A stretch of 64,000 bases of DNA from Gemmatimonadota bacterium (GTDB lineage Bacteria > Gemmatimonadota > Gemmatimonadetes > Longimicrobiales > Gaopeijiaceae), in the NCBI GenBank assembly GCA_013002885.1, contig JABDLS010000042.1, positions 1 to 64,000 on the forward strand, given 5' to 3'. Position 1 is the first letter of the stretch. Every line of letters starts with the position of its first letter. The position numbers and the translations under genes were made by a program. Shown here one piece after another: positions 26,264 through 34,941 of this stretch. The notes below the pieces were generated by a model that made no database searches, was not told the DNA's origin, and worked only from the letters and a program-made list of their open reading frames with translations.

Positions 26264-27220
26264 CTAGGCCCCGATTCCACCTCGGTCCAGGATCTTCTTG
26301 TAGTGGGCCAGGTGGGCCAACGCGTCGGCCGCGCGCCCGCCAGCTTCGTACAGGCGGGAGAGGTTGAAGTGGGCGACGGCCAGTTCGGGATCGAGGCGCA
26401 GCGCGGCCTCGTAGGCCTCGATGGCACCGGCCGATGCCGACTGGTCATCCAGGGCGACACCCAGGTTGTAGAATGCCCGGGCGCTTTCGGGGTCGGCAGT
26501 TGCCGCCCGCCTGTAGTGCTCCTCGGCCTCCTTCACCCTTCCCGACTCGTGGAGGAGTCGGCCCAGGTTCAGGTGGGCGTCTGAGTGGGTAGCGTCCAAC
26601 TCCAGTGCGTGCCGGTACGCCACGATGGCGTCTTCGAGGGAGACAGCCTCCAGATCGACCCCGGAGTCATACCAGTCGTCGGCGGTCATCCCCTCGTCTC
26701 GGCCCTGCTCGTGAAGCGCCCGCCGCACCACGGGCCTCGCCGCCTCGGCCACGTCGGAAACGGGAAAGTCCATCCGGAGTTGGCCGGTATCGGGCTCCCA
26801 AACCGTGTCCTCATCGCGCACCAGGACTCGGTCGCCCAGGGCCGAGATCGTGACGGCGCTGAGGGGGCGCCCCGCAGGGAGCTGCCCTCGGAGCGCTTCC
26901 AGCGCCTGGCTCACCCGCTTGGCCGGAATGTCGGCGTCCAAAAGCTCCCGGGCCGTGCGGAGCAGGACGATGTCCTGAAAGGAGAAGACGTACCCATGCG
27001 CACCGCGGGACGGCGAGATGAGGCCCCGCCGGGTCCAGGAGAGGATCCGGGAGGTGGGGAGGCCGAGGACCTCGGCGACCTCGCGAGTGGTGTAACCCTT
27101 CACGTCGGGGTCGTCCGCGTCCTCGCGATCGCCCCCGTCGTGCGAGCCCGGGCCGCCTGGCCCATCAGCCCGAGGCGGCCTTCTTGCCCGAGGACTTCTT
27201 CTTCCCTGACTTCTTGGCAC
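26264..27220 (-). CDS. MerR-type DNA-binding protein with C-terminal TPR domain
   Basis: This protein joins a MerR winged helix to tetratricopeptide repeats. The DNA-binding part reads GYTTREVAEVLGLPTSRILS and GLISPSRGAHGYVFSFQDIV near residues 42-85; a linker domain follows, and three TPR-like units fill the C-terminal 120 residues (AHLNLGRLLHESGRVKEAEE, FYNLGVALDDQ, AHFNLSRLYEAGGRAADALA). The ATG at 27220 overlaps the Ku gene by 56 bp, and a GTG at 27103 right before KGYTT is a serious alternative start. It is directly downstream of ku on the same strand, so it is probably co-transcribed and may control or respond to the repair genes. The effector is unknown. Confidence 0.82.
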   Translation of the reverse strand: MPRSQGRRSPRARRPPRADGPGGPGSHDGGDREDADDPDVKGYTTREVAEVLGLPTSRILSWTRRGLISPSRGAHGYVFSFQDIVLLRTARELLDADIPAKRVSQALEALRGQLPAGRPLSAVTISALGDRVLVRDEDTVWEPDTGQLRMDFPVSDVAEAARPVVRRALHEQGRDEGMTADDWYDSGVDLEAVSLEDAIVAYRHALELDATHSDAHLNLGRLLHESGRVKEAEEHYRRAATADPESARAFYNLGVALDDQSASAGAIEAYEAALRLDPELAVAHFNLSRLYEAGGRAADALAHLAHYKKILDRGGIGA

Positions 27221-28049
27221 CGGATGTCTTCTTCTCGGCCCGTTCGGCGGGCTTGCGGGTCCCCTCGGACTCGTCGTCCCCTTCCTCGATGGAGGCCTTC
27301 AGCGCGGCCATGAGATCAATGATCTTGCCTTTCGATTCCTCGGCCGGGGCTGCGGTGATCTCTTCTCCGTCGATCTTTTTCTGGATGAGCTCCATGGTGG
27401 CCTCGCGGACCTCGTCCGTGAAGGCCGTGGGGTCGAAGGCCTCTTCCGTGGCCTGGTCGATGAGCTGGAGGGCAAGCTTGAGCTCGGCCTCGTCCACGTC
27501 GCCCTCTTCCGTGGGCACTTCCTCGAAGGAGCGGATCTCTTCGGAGTAGTAGAGCTGCTCCAAGAGGAGTCCGTCCTCGTGGGGACGGATCATGACCACG
27601 TACTGCTTCCCCCGCGTGGCGTGCTTCGCGATGGCGACGCGGTCCGTCTCCTTCAGTGCCGCCGAGAGCAGTCGATAGGCACGAGCACCGCCCTTGTCGG
27701 GGCCCAGGTAGTACGCCTTGTTGAAGTAGAGGCGGGGGACGGTCTCGGCGGGTACGAAGCTGACGATTTCGATCTCGTCGGACTTGGGTGCCTGGACGAC
27801 GTCCAGCTCCTCTTTGTCGAAGAGCACGTACTGGTCCTTGGCGAATTCGTACCCCTTCACAATCTCGTCCCGGGGCACGACTGCGCCGTCGGTCGGGTCG
27901 ATGTACTGCTGGCGAACCCGCACGCCCCGTTCCTTCCAGATCATGTTGAAGGATATCTTCCGGGACGACTCGCCCGTGGAGTAGATCTTCACGGGGAGTG
28001 ATACGAGCCCGAAGGCAATGGTCGATGTTCCGATCGCGCGAGCAGCCAT
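27165..28049 (-). CDS. ku: Ku protein of bacterial non-homologous end joining
   Basis: Bacterial Ku forms a homodimeric ring on DNA ends and recruits LigD. The 294-residue product opens MAARAIGTSTIAFGLVSLPV, a standard Ku start, and has the family motifs YIDPTDGAVVPRDEIVKGYE and VMIRPHEDGLLLEQLYYSEE. The last 40 or so residues are a basic, Lys/Ser/Gly-rich tail (KKSGKKKSSGKKAASG), as in many bacterial Ku proteins that use the tail for DNA threading. I start at the ATG complementary to 28047-28049; another ATG 12 bases upstream is possible. Its partner ligD lies 2.2 kb away on the opposite strand at 30277. Confidence 0.96.
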   Translation of the reverse strand: MAARAIGTSTIAFGLVSLPVKIYSTGESSRKISFNMIWKERGVRVRQQYIDPTDGAVVPRDEIVKGYEFAKDQYVLFDKEELDVVQAPKSDEIEIVSFVPAETVPRLYFNKAYYLGPDKGGARAYRLLSAALKETDRVAIAKHATRGKQYVVMIRPHEDGLLLEQLYYSEEIRSFEEVPTEEGDVDEAELKLALQLIDQATEEAFDPTAFTDEVREATMELIQKKIDGEEITAAPAEESKGKIIDLMAALKASIEEGDDESEGTRKPAERAEKKTSGAKKSGKKKSSGKKAASG

Positions 28050-28171
28050 GTGCGAAAACATACGTTTCAGCCAGGGTTGGGTGCAACGGTGGCTTTTCCG
28101 GAACTGACCCCGCCCAAACCCGGACCACGGCTCGACTTGCTATCGGGTGACGGCTCGTACATGATCGCGCG

Positions 28172-29227
28172 ATGATTTTCGCCCTCCTCCTCGGCGGGAC
28201 CCTCGTCGGTACCGCCCTTCTCTGGTTCGCGTGTTCGCGCCTGGAGGAGTCGACGCACCGACTCGCAGAGCATTACGGGATCCCCGACGCCGTGAAGGGA
28301 TCGATCCTGCTCGCGGTGGCCTCGAGCATGCCCGAGCTGGTTACGGCTCTGCTGGCGTTCCCGGTACACGGCGACTTCGAGTTGGGCCTCTCCGCCATCA
28401 TCGGCTCGGCCATTTTCAACATCCTCGTGATACCGGCGTTCTCGGTGTACGCGCGGGGCAGGCCGCTCGAGGCGAATCGGGACCTGGTCTACAGGGAAGG
28501 CCAGTTCTATCTGGTCTCCGTCACGGTCTTGATGCTGATCCTGAGTCTCTCGGTGATCTACGGGGGCGATGGAAGCCTGAATCCCGTGGCCGAGGCGGGT
28601 GAGCGACAGATCTTCCGCGGCGAGTTCGACCGCACCCTGGCCCTCTTCCCCCTCATGCTGTACGGCCTCTACGTCTACATCCAGTTCGAGGAGGTGAAGC
28701 GCCAGCGTGACGATCATCCCCGGAAGCCGGGAATAAGCCCCCTGAGGGAGTGGAGCATACTGGCGGGCACGATCGTCTTCATCCTCGTGGGTGTGGAGAT
28801 GCTTCTTCAGGTCGCCATGACCCTCGGTGACCTTCTGCAGACCCCGACCTTCCTGTGGGGCATGACCATTGTCGCGGCGGCCACGTCGCTCCCTGACACC
28901 TTCGTGTCAGTGCGGGCGTCCGTGCTAGGGCGGACCGAGTCCAGTGTCTCGAACGTGCTGGGGAGCAACGTCTTCGACCTTCTGGTGGCCGTTCCTGCTG
29001 GCGTCATGTTGACGGGAGCGATCGTCATCAACTTCACCCAGATCGTCCCGATGATGGTCTTCCTGGTGGTGGCGACCATCGTCATGCTCGTCTTCATGTT
29101 GCGTGACATGAGGCTCTCGAGACGGGAAGCTCACGTGATGATGGCGCTCTACGTGATGTTCGGGATCTGGATGACCATGGAGGCCTTCGGTGTCATGAAC
29201 CTGCTGGGGGTCCGCGCTGTTCTTTAG
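28172..29227 (+). CDS. sodium/calcium exchanger family cation antiporter
   Basis: This 351-residue inner-membrane antiporter belongs to the CaCA superfamily, which moves Ca2+ out in exchange for Na+ or H+. It has the two inverted alpha repeats: ASSMPELVTALLAF with GSAIFNILVIP in the first half, and ATSLPDTFVSVRAS with LGSNVFDLLVAVP in the second. About ten hydrophobic helices are predicted. It is divergent from ku with a 122-bp gap and convergent with the K+ channel gene. It is probably a stand-alone transporter; the location between ku and ligD need not mean a repair function. Confidence 0.93.
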   Translation: MIFALLLGGTLVGTALLWFACSRLEESTHRLAEHYGIPDAVKGSILLAVASSMPELVTALLAFPVHGDFELGLSAIIGSAIFNILVIPAFSVYARGRPLEANRDLVYREGQFYLVSVTVLMLILSLSVIYGGDGSLNPVAEAGERQIFRGEFDRTLALFPLMLYGLYVYIQFEEVKRQRDDHPRKPGISPLREWSILAGTIVFILVGVEMLLQVAMTLGDLLQTPTFLWGMTIVAAATSLPDTFVSVRASVLGRTESSVSNVLGSNVFDLLVAVPAGVMLTGAIVINFTQIVPMMVFLVVATIVMLVFMLRDMRLSRREAHVMMALYVMFGIWMTMEAFGVMNLLGVRAVL

Positions 29228-29251
29228 GAGGGTGACAGGAGGGTAGCGGCC

Positions 29252-30094
29252 TCAGACGGTGGGCAGCGGCTCTCCGCAGTACCGGCAGTACCGGGCGTCA
29301 GGATCGGTCTCGACCTTCTCGCACGCGGTGCATGTCCGGGTAAGCGCCGTGGCCGTGCCAGGTGGGATGCGGGACAGTTCCGCGGTCACGATCCCCGTTG
29401 GCACCGCGATGATCCCATACCCGAGGATCATGACGAAGGCGGCCAGCGCCTGACCGAAGGAGGTAATGGGAGCGATGTCGCCGTAGCCGACGGTGGTCAG
29501 GGTCACGATGGCCCAGTAGACCCCTCGGGGGATGCTCGTGAAACCCGATTGCGGCCCTTCCACCACGAACATCACCGAGCCTACCACCACGACCACGCAG
29601 ATGACCGTCACCAGAAAGACGGAGATCTTGTAGCGCGCGTTGCGAAGCGCCGTGGCGAGGACGTTCGCCTCCCCAAGAAAGCGTACCAGCTTGAAAACCC
29701 GGAAGACGCGGAGGATGCGCAGGATCCGGATCACCACGAGGAACTGCCCACCCGGAAGCAGAACGCTCAGATACGTCGGTAGAACCGAGAGAAGGTCGAT
29801 GATGCCGAAGAACGAGCGGGCGTACGCGAACTTGCGCTTCACACACCACAACCTCATCAGGTACTCAGCGGTGAAGAGGAGGGTGAAGCCCCACTCGATG
29901 GCCCGCAGGAGTTCGCCGTGTCGGGCCCGGATCCCCGCCACCGAGTCCAGCATGAGGGCGACGACGCTTCCGAGAATCGCCACCATGAGGACGCCGTCGA
30001 AGACCTGGGGTGCGCCCTCTTCGTGGCCGAAGATGACCTGGTAGGTGCGGCTCTGGAGCGAGCCCGGTGGCCCGGCGGATCCGAAAGGAGGCAT
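29252..30094 (-). CDS. voltage-gated potassium channel-like protein with C-terminal zinc ribbon
   Basis: This 280-residue six-helix ion channel has an S4 voltage-sensor helix with regularly spaced Arg/Lys (VIRILRILRVFRVFKLVRFL), a pore loop and the K+ selectivity filter TTVGYGDI near residue 203. After S6 the protein ends in a short zinc-ribbon-like tail, CTACEKVETDPDARYCRYCG, with two CxxC pairs. I use the ATG complementary to 30092-30094 (MPPFGSAGPPG); the frame is open to 30217 but that extension has no channel features. Family members are Kv-like K+ channels of the inner membrane. The zinc ribbon suggests an added regulatory or assembly domain. Confidence 0.9.
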   Translation of the reverse strand: MPPFGSAGPPGSLQSRTYQVIFGHEEGAPQVFDGVLMVAILGSVVALMLDSVAGIRARHGELLRAIEWGFTLLFTAEYLMRLWCVKRKFAYARSFFGIIDLLSVLPTYLSVLLPGGQFLVVIRILRILRVFRVFKLVRFLGEANVLATALRNARYKISVFLVTVICVVVVVGSVMFVVEGPQSGFTSIPRGVYWAIVTLTTVGYGDIAPITSFGQALAAFVMILGYGIIAVPTGIVTAELSRIPPGTATALTRTCTACEKVETDPDARYCRYCGEPLPTV

Positions 30095-30276
30095 GGGTAG
30101 TGAGGTGGAGGCGCGAAGGTCTGGGAGGTCCCCGCCAATAGTAGTGTGGGCAACGAGGAGCGTCGCCTCGGAGCGCCCAGACGATACCTTGACGCCATGA
30201 CCTGCTTCGGGATTCACTACGGTCTCGCGCTACCGCTTCATCCCCTTCCGGCCCACCTGGTGGTTCATGTGACGGC

Positions 30277-32793
30277 ATGACTCCGACCCGCGACGAACGC
30301 CTCGCCACCTACCGCGAGAAACGCGCGGCCTCCCGGACGCCCGAGCCTTTTGGCGGCCGGGTCCTGGCCGGTGGCAGCATCTTCGTGGTACAGAAGCACG
30401 CCGCCAGGAATCTTCACTGGGATCTTCGATTGGAGCTCGACGGCGTGCTCCTGTCCTGGGCGATCCCCAAGGGCCCGTCGCCGAACCAGGACGACAAGCG
30501 CCTGGCCATGCAGACGGAGGACCACCCCCTGGAATATGCCGAGTTCGAGGGTGTCATCCCCGAGGGTGAGTACGGTGCCGGACCCATGATCGTCTGGGAC
30601 AGAGGCGTCTGGATTCCCATCGAAGACCCCGGCGAGGGGCTGGAGAAAGGCAAGCTCCTCTTCGAGCTCAGGGGCCACAAGCTCATGGGCAAATGGACGC
30701 TGGTGAAGACGAAGCAGGCACCCAACTCCTGGCTCTTCATCAAAGAGCGCGACGCGTACCTCGACCCTGACGCCAGCACAGAGGACTATCCCGACGACTC
30801 CATCTATTCGGGACTCACCGTCGACGAGTTCTCTCGGGCGGATGACTTCGCAGAGGCCCTCGCGGAGCGCATCGGCGACTCCGGCGCCCGTGAGGGCGAG
30901 GTTCGCGCCAGGGACGTCGAACTCATGCTGGCCAGCGCCCAGGAACGGCCGTTCTCGAGGGACGGCTGGATCTTCGAGATCAAGTACGACGGCTACCGAC
31001 TTCTGGCGGAGCGGAGCGGCCGGGAGGCGTTTCTACGCTCCAGGAAGGGCCACGATCTCACGGCGACTTTCCCGGAGATCGCCCGCGCCGTTCGGGGGCT
31101 ACCCTACGAGGGTCTGGTGCTTGACGGCGAGGTGGTCGTGAATGACGCGGAAGGGAAGCCCTCCTTCTCACGCCTGCAACGCCGGGGTCGCATCCTGAAC
31201 AAGACCGATGCTCTTCGAGCCAGCTTCGAACTCCCGGCCCTCTACTACGTTTTCGACATCCTGGGCGTGGAGGGCTACGACCTGCGCGGGCTGCCGCTCC
31301 TGCAGCGGAAGGCATTCCTTCGCGACATCCTTCCCTCGGTGGGCCCCGTTCGTTTCGTGGACCACATACCAGAACAGGGCGAGCTGATGTACGAGCACGT
31401 TGAGCGGATGCGCCTGGAGGGCATCGTCGGGAAGAAGGCCGACGCCCCGTACCGCGGTGGCCGCTCGAAGAGCTGGATCAAGGTCCGGACCATACGCACC
31501 GGCGACTTCGTCGTCGTCGGATGGACCGACGCCAAGGGCTCTCGCGGAGGGCTGGGTTCGGTACACGTGGCGCAGTACGACGGCGACGAGCTCGTCTACC
31601 TGGGCAGCGTGGGAAGCGGTTTCACAGACGCCCAGCTCGATGACACGCTGGCCGTGCTCGAGGAGCTGGAGGTCGAAGATCCGACGTGCGAGCGGGGCGC
31701 TATTCCCACCGGCCGAGGTCATCACTGGGCTACGCCCGGGCTGGTGGCCGAGGTGAAGTACAAGGAGATCACCGACCAGGGGATGCTGCGACAGCCGTCC
31801 CTGTCCCGCCTCCGGGACGACCTTCTCCCTGAGGATTGCGTGCTCACCGTGGTCCTTCCCGGTGGTGGGGATGCCGAGCCCGAGCCCGTGGAGATCGTGG
31901 AGGAGAAGGCGGTTTCATTCTCGAACCTCGACAAGGTCTTCTGGCCCGAGGAGGGCTACACCAAAGGCGACCTCATCGAGTATCACCGGCGCATCGCGCC
32001 GTGGATGCTGCCCTACCTCCAGGACCGGCCACTGGTCATGACCCGGTACCCCGACGGAATACACGGAAAGTCGTTCTTCCAGAAGGATGCGCCGCCCTAC
32101 GCCCCGGATTGGTTCCGGACGGTGACGGTGTGGAGCGAGGGCTCGGAGCGGGAGCTCTCGTACTTCGTTGCCGAGGACGTGGAGTCGCTGCTCTACGTCG
32201 CGAACCTCGGGACGATTCCGCTGCACATATGGTCGAGCCGGATCGAGACGCTGGCTGCCCCCGACTGGTGCATCCTGGACCTGGATCCAAAGGAGGCTCC
32301 CTTCACCGACGTCGTCGACGTGGCCTTGGCCATCCGTGAGCTGTGTGACGAGATCGACCTTCCCTGCTACCCCAAGACCAGTGGGTCATCGGGGATCCAC
32401 GTGCTCATTCCCCTGGGTCGGAAGCTCACCTACGAGCAGTCGAGGTCGCTCGGGCAGCTCCTCGGTCAGGTCGTTGTGAGCCAGCGTCCGGACATCGCCA
32501 CGCTCACCCGGAACCCCGAGCGGCGGGATGGGAAGGTGTACGTCGACTTCGTCCAGAACGGGCATGGCCGACTTCTGGTGGCGCCGTTCTGCGTCCGACC
32601 GAAAGAGAAAGCGCCGGTGTCGGCTCCTCTTCTCTGGGACGAGGTCACCCACGACCTCCGCATCGAGCATCACACCATCACCACGATGCCCGACCGCATG
32701 GAGAAGCTGGGAGCCGACCCCTTGAGCCCGGTCCTCGACGAGGAGCCCGATCTTCTGCGAGCGTTGGGGCGGCTGCAAGAGCGGTTCGACTAG
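30277..32793 (+). CDS. ligD: multifunctional ATP-dependent DNA ligase D (PE-Lig-Pol)
   Basis: LigD repairs double-strand breaks with Ku by trimming, filling and sealing ends. The 838-residue protein has three domains in the order phosphoesterase, ligase, polymerase. The 3'-phosphoesterase (about 1-165) shows HAARNLHWDLRLELDG and EYGAGPMIVWD. The ligase (about 205-515) has the adenylated Lys236 in EIKYDGYRL. The primase-polymerase domain (about 540-838) has YPDGIHGKSFFQKDAP and the metal-binding Asp pair in CILDLDPKEAPF, with KTSGSSGIHVLIPLG. All catalytic motifs look intact. The PE-Lig-Pol order differs from the Pol-PE-Lig order of mycobacteria but is known in other bacteria. It is divergent from the K+ channel. 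Confidence 0.97.
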   Translation: MTPTRDERLATYREKRAASRTPEPFGGRVLAGGSIFVVQKHAARNLHWDLRLELDGVLLSWAIPKGPSPNQDDKRLAMQTEDHPLEYAEFEGVIPEGEYGAGPMIVWDRGVWIPIEDPGEGLEKGKLLFELRGHKLMGKWTLVKTKQAPNSWLFIKERDAYLDPDASTEDYPDDSIYSGLTVDEFSRADDFAEALAERIGDSGAREGEVRARDVELMLASAQERPFSRDGWIFEIKYDGYRLLAERSGREAFLRSRKGHDLTATFPEIARAVRGLPYEGLVLDGEVVVNDAEGKPSFSRLQRRGRILNKTDALRASFELPALYYVFDILGVEGYDLRGLPLLQRKAFLRDILPSVGPVRFVDHIPEQGELMYEHVERMRLEGIVGKKADAPYRGGRSKSWIKVRTIRTGDFVVVGWTDAKGSRGGLGSVHVAQYDGDELVYLGSVGSGFTDAQLDDTLAVLEELEVEDPTCERGAIPTGRGHHWATPGLVAEVKYKEITDQGMLRQPSLSRLRDDLLPEDCVLTVVLPGGGDAEPEPVEIVEEKAVSFSNLDKVFWPEEGYTKGDLIEYHRRIAPWMLPYLQDRPLVMTRYPDGIHGKSFFQKDAPPYAPDWFRTVTVWSEGSERELSYFVAEDVESLLYVANLGTIPLHIWSSRIETLAAPDWCILDLDPKEAPFTDVVDVALAIRELCDEIDLPCYPKTSGSSGIHVLIPLGRKLTYEQSRSLGQLLGQVVVSQRPDIATLTRNPERRDGKVYVDFVQNGHGRLLVAPFCVRPKEKAPVSAPLLWDEVTHDLRIEHHTITTMPDRMEKLGADPLSPVLDEEPDLLRALGRLQERFD

Positions 32794-32853
32794 CGGTTGC
32801 AGCGGAAACCGAATCAGGGGTGCCGCCGACCCCGGCGAGAACCGCCGTCTCGT

Positions 32854-33882
32854 CTACGCGAGCAGGCCGGGCGCCCCGCCGGTATGGACAAAGACGACTC
32901 GTCGATGGCTCAGCACCGCTTTTCGCTCTAGCGCCGCGATCATTCCGGCGGCGGCCTTGGCGGTATAGGTGGGATCGAGGACGACACCCTCGGTCCGAGC
33001 GAAGCGCTCCAAAGCCTGCGTCGAGGCGCGGGTGGGGATTCCGTACCCGTCTCCCACCTGGCTGTCGTCGATGGCAAGGGGGATGGAGGCGAGGTCAGGA
33101 GGAGCGGCCAGCAACTCGGCGCCCTCGGCAGCCAGGGAGAGGGCCGTCGTCCGAAGCTCGTCCGCCGGCGCGTCGGCGCTCACCGCGACGACGCTTACGT
33201 CGTCGCGGCCCAGGAGGGCCAGACCCAAAACAAGACCCGCGAGGGTTCCTCCGGACGAACTGGACACGTACAGCGTGGTTCCCGTGCATCCGTCCGCGAG
33301 TGCCCCCAGCTGTCGAACGAGTTCCCATGCCGCCAGCGCGTAGCCCAAGCACCCCAGCCCCGTGGATGCGCCGACGGGCACGACCCTTGGATGGCCGCCC
33401 TGGGCTTCGATCCGGGCGGCGACGTCCTCCATGCCGCCCAAGCGATCTTCGCGATTCGCCACGGTGACCATCTCGGCGCCGAAGAGCCGGTGGAGGAGGG
33501 CATTGCCCCTGGGCGTCTCGGGCTCGGGTGCCTGGGTCACCAGGACACAGCCGAGGCCGAGCCGAGCGGCGGCCGCTGCCGTGACGCGGCAATGGTTGGA
33601 CTGGGGCCCACCGGCGGTGATGAGGTGGGTGACCCCATCGAGGCGGTCCGGCGCCAGCTCGAACTCCAGTTTCCGGACCTTGTTTCCCCCGAGGGCGAAC
33701 CCCGTCTCAGCGTCCATCTTGAGATACACGTTGGCTGCGCCCAGCTCGACACCGAGTCGATTCGAGCGTCGCAGTGGGGTGGGTAGGGTGGCGAGGTGCA
33801 GCCTGGGCCACCGGTGGAGACGCTCCAGCGAGGCCCGGCCACCGCCTTCTTCGATGGGCGGACGAGCCGCTTCGGATTTCAT
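32854..33882 (-). CDS. PLP-dependent D-cysteine desulfhydrase / ACC deaminase family enzyme
   Basis: This 342-residue fold-type II PLP enzyme acts on D-cysteine or a similar amino acid (for example 1-aminocyclopropane-1-carboxylate), giving ammonia and a keto acid. The PLP lysine lies in ALGGNKVRKLEF and the following QSNHCRVTAAAA block is typical of the DcyD/ACC deaminase family. Near the C-terminus are the phosphate-binding SSGGTLAGL and GVVLDPTYTAKAAAG. The start ATG (33880-33882) overlaps the stop of the histone-deacetylase-fold gene as ATGA, so they form one operon. The substrate choice between D-Cys and ACC is uncertain; D-Cys degradation would match the D-amino-acid theme of the window. 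Confidence 0.88.
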   Translation of the reverse strand: MKSEAARPPIEEGGGRASLERLHRWPRLHLATLPTPLRRSNRLGVELGAANVYLKMDAETGFALGGNKVRKLEFELAPDRLDGVTHLITAGGPQSNHCRVTAAAAARLGLGCVLVTQAPEPETPRGNALLHRLFGAEMVTVANREDRLGGMEDVAARIEAQGGHPRVVPVGASTGLGCLGYALAAWELVRQLGALADGCTGTTLYVSSSSGGTLAGLVLGLALLGRDDVSVVAVSADAPADELRTTALSLAAEGAELLAAPPDLASIPLAIDDSQVGDGYGIPTRASTQALERFARTEGVVLDPTYTAKAAAGMIAALERKAVLSHRRVVFVHTGGAPGLLA

Positions 33883-34793
33883 GTCCGCGCTCCAGTCCCG
33901 TGAGTCGGCTGCCTCGAACCGGAGGCGGCTCGAATGGTAGCCGCGTGGATTTCCACCGTATCGGCGATGTCGCGGCCGTAGCCTCCTCCCATGACGACCG
34001 CTACCGGGACGCCCTGGGCAGCACACCTGTCGAAGACGAGCCCGTCCCTCTCGGCGAGTCCTCCCTTCGAGACGGCGAGCCGACCGAGGCGATCGTCCGA
34101 GAAGGGATCGGCTCCGGCCACGTAGAAGGCGACATCGGGGTCGTGGGCGAGGGCGCGGTCCAATCCCCTGTCCACGGCATCGAGAAAGGTGTCGTCGTCT
34201 GCTCCGTCTGGGAGAGCGACGTCGAAATCACTGTGCTCCTTCCGGAAGGGGTAGTTGTTCGCACCGTGGACCGAGAGCGTGAACACCGAGTCGTCGCCGG
34301 AAAAGATGGCAGCCGTGCCGTTGCCCTGATGCACGTCCAGATCGAGTACCGCCACGGTATCCACGAGTCCGTCCGCCTGCAGGTCACGGGTAGCGACAGC
34401 GACGTCGTTGAAGACGCAGAAGCCCTCCCCTCGGTCGGCGAACGAGTGGTGCGTCCCTCCGGCGAGATTGGCGCCGGCACCGTCGACGAGGGCGGCTAGA
34501 CCAGCGGCGAGGGTGCCGCCCACCGATCGCCGGGAGCGTTCCACGAGCTCGGGCGACCAAGGAAAGCCGATGGCTCTGATGGCCGCACGGTCCAGCCTGC
34601 CGCCGACGACAGCGTCCAGATAGCCGGGCTCATGGACCCGAGCGAGACTCGGAAGGGGCGCCGCATCGGGCACTTCCAGTGTCACATCGGCGTACTCGGT
34701 AACGCGCTCCCGCAGGAGACGGTACTTCTCCATGGGAAAGCGATGACCGTCGGGTAGCGGAAGGACGAACTCGTCGCAGTAGAAGGCTCGCAT
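33879..34793 (-). CDS. histone deacetylase family (acetoin utilisation/APAH-like) deacetylase
   Basis: This zinc-dependent deacetylase of 304 residues has the arginase/deacetylase fold. It carries the active-site His pair in GGTHHSFADRGEGFC, the metal ligands in VLDLDVHQGNGT and the later Asp in AGADPFSDD; the tyrosine-bearing tail is GGGYGRD. Bacterial members deacetylate acetylated lysines on proteins or polyamines. I use the ATG complementary to 34791-34793 (MRAFYCDEFVLPLP), which fits family starts better than the upstream open frame to 34874. It overlaps the PLP enzyme gene by four bases. The true substrate, protein or acetylpolyamine, is unknown. Confidence 0.9.
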   Translation of the reverse strand: MRAFYCDEFVLPLPDGHRFPMEKYRLLRERVTEYADVTLEVPDAAPLPSLARVHEPGYLDAVVGGRLDRAAIRAIGFPWSPELVERSRRSVGGTLAAGLAALVDGAGANLAGGTHHSFADRGEGFCVFNDVAVATRDLQADGLVDTVAVLDLDVHQGNGTAAIFSGDDSVFTLSVHGANNYPFRKEHSDFDVALPDGADDDTFLDAVDRGLDRALAHDPDVAFYVAGADPFSDDRLGRLAVSKGGLAERDGLVFDRCAAQGVPVAVVMGGGYGRDIADTVEIHAATIRAASGSRQPTHGTGART

Positions 34794-34880
34794 CTCGGCC
34801 GATGTGGGATCGCTGTCGACGGGTCGGGCCCCAGGCCCGGCTCCGAACTCGGTGAGAAGATACTTCAGACGCAACGGGGT

Positions 34881-34899
34881 GCCGAAGCTGGCCTTCGGC
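34881..34899. promoter_or_regulatory. hairpin/inverted repeat in divergent promoter region
   Basis: GCCGAAG-ctggc-CTTCGGC is a perfect 7-bp stem with a 5-nt loop, lying between the deacetylase gene and the TonB receptor gene. It could be an operator or a 5'-leader structure; there is no T-tract, so it is not an obvious terminator. Confidence 0.3.
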
Positions 34900-34941
34900 C
34901 TCCAGGTAGATAGAGTGGTCCATATCAGTCAACGCATTCGC

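Noticed and set aside
24688-26460. 590-codon open frame on the minus strand across the POT transporter gene
   Set aside because: It is fully antisense to a gene with complete POT motifs and its translation is low-complexity Glu/Asp/Gly/Arg/His text typical of GC-rich shadow frames.
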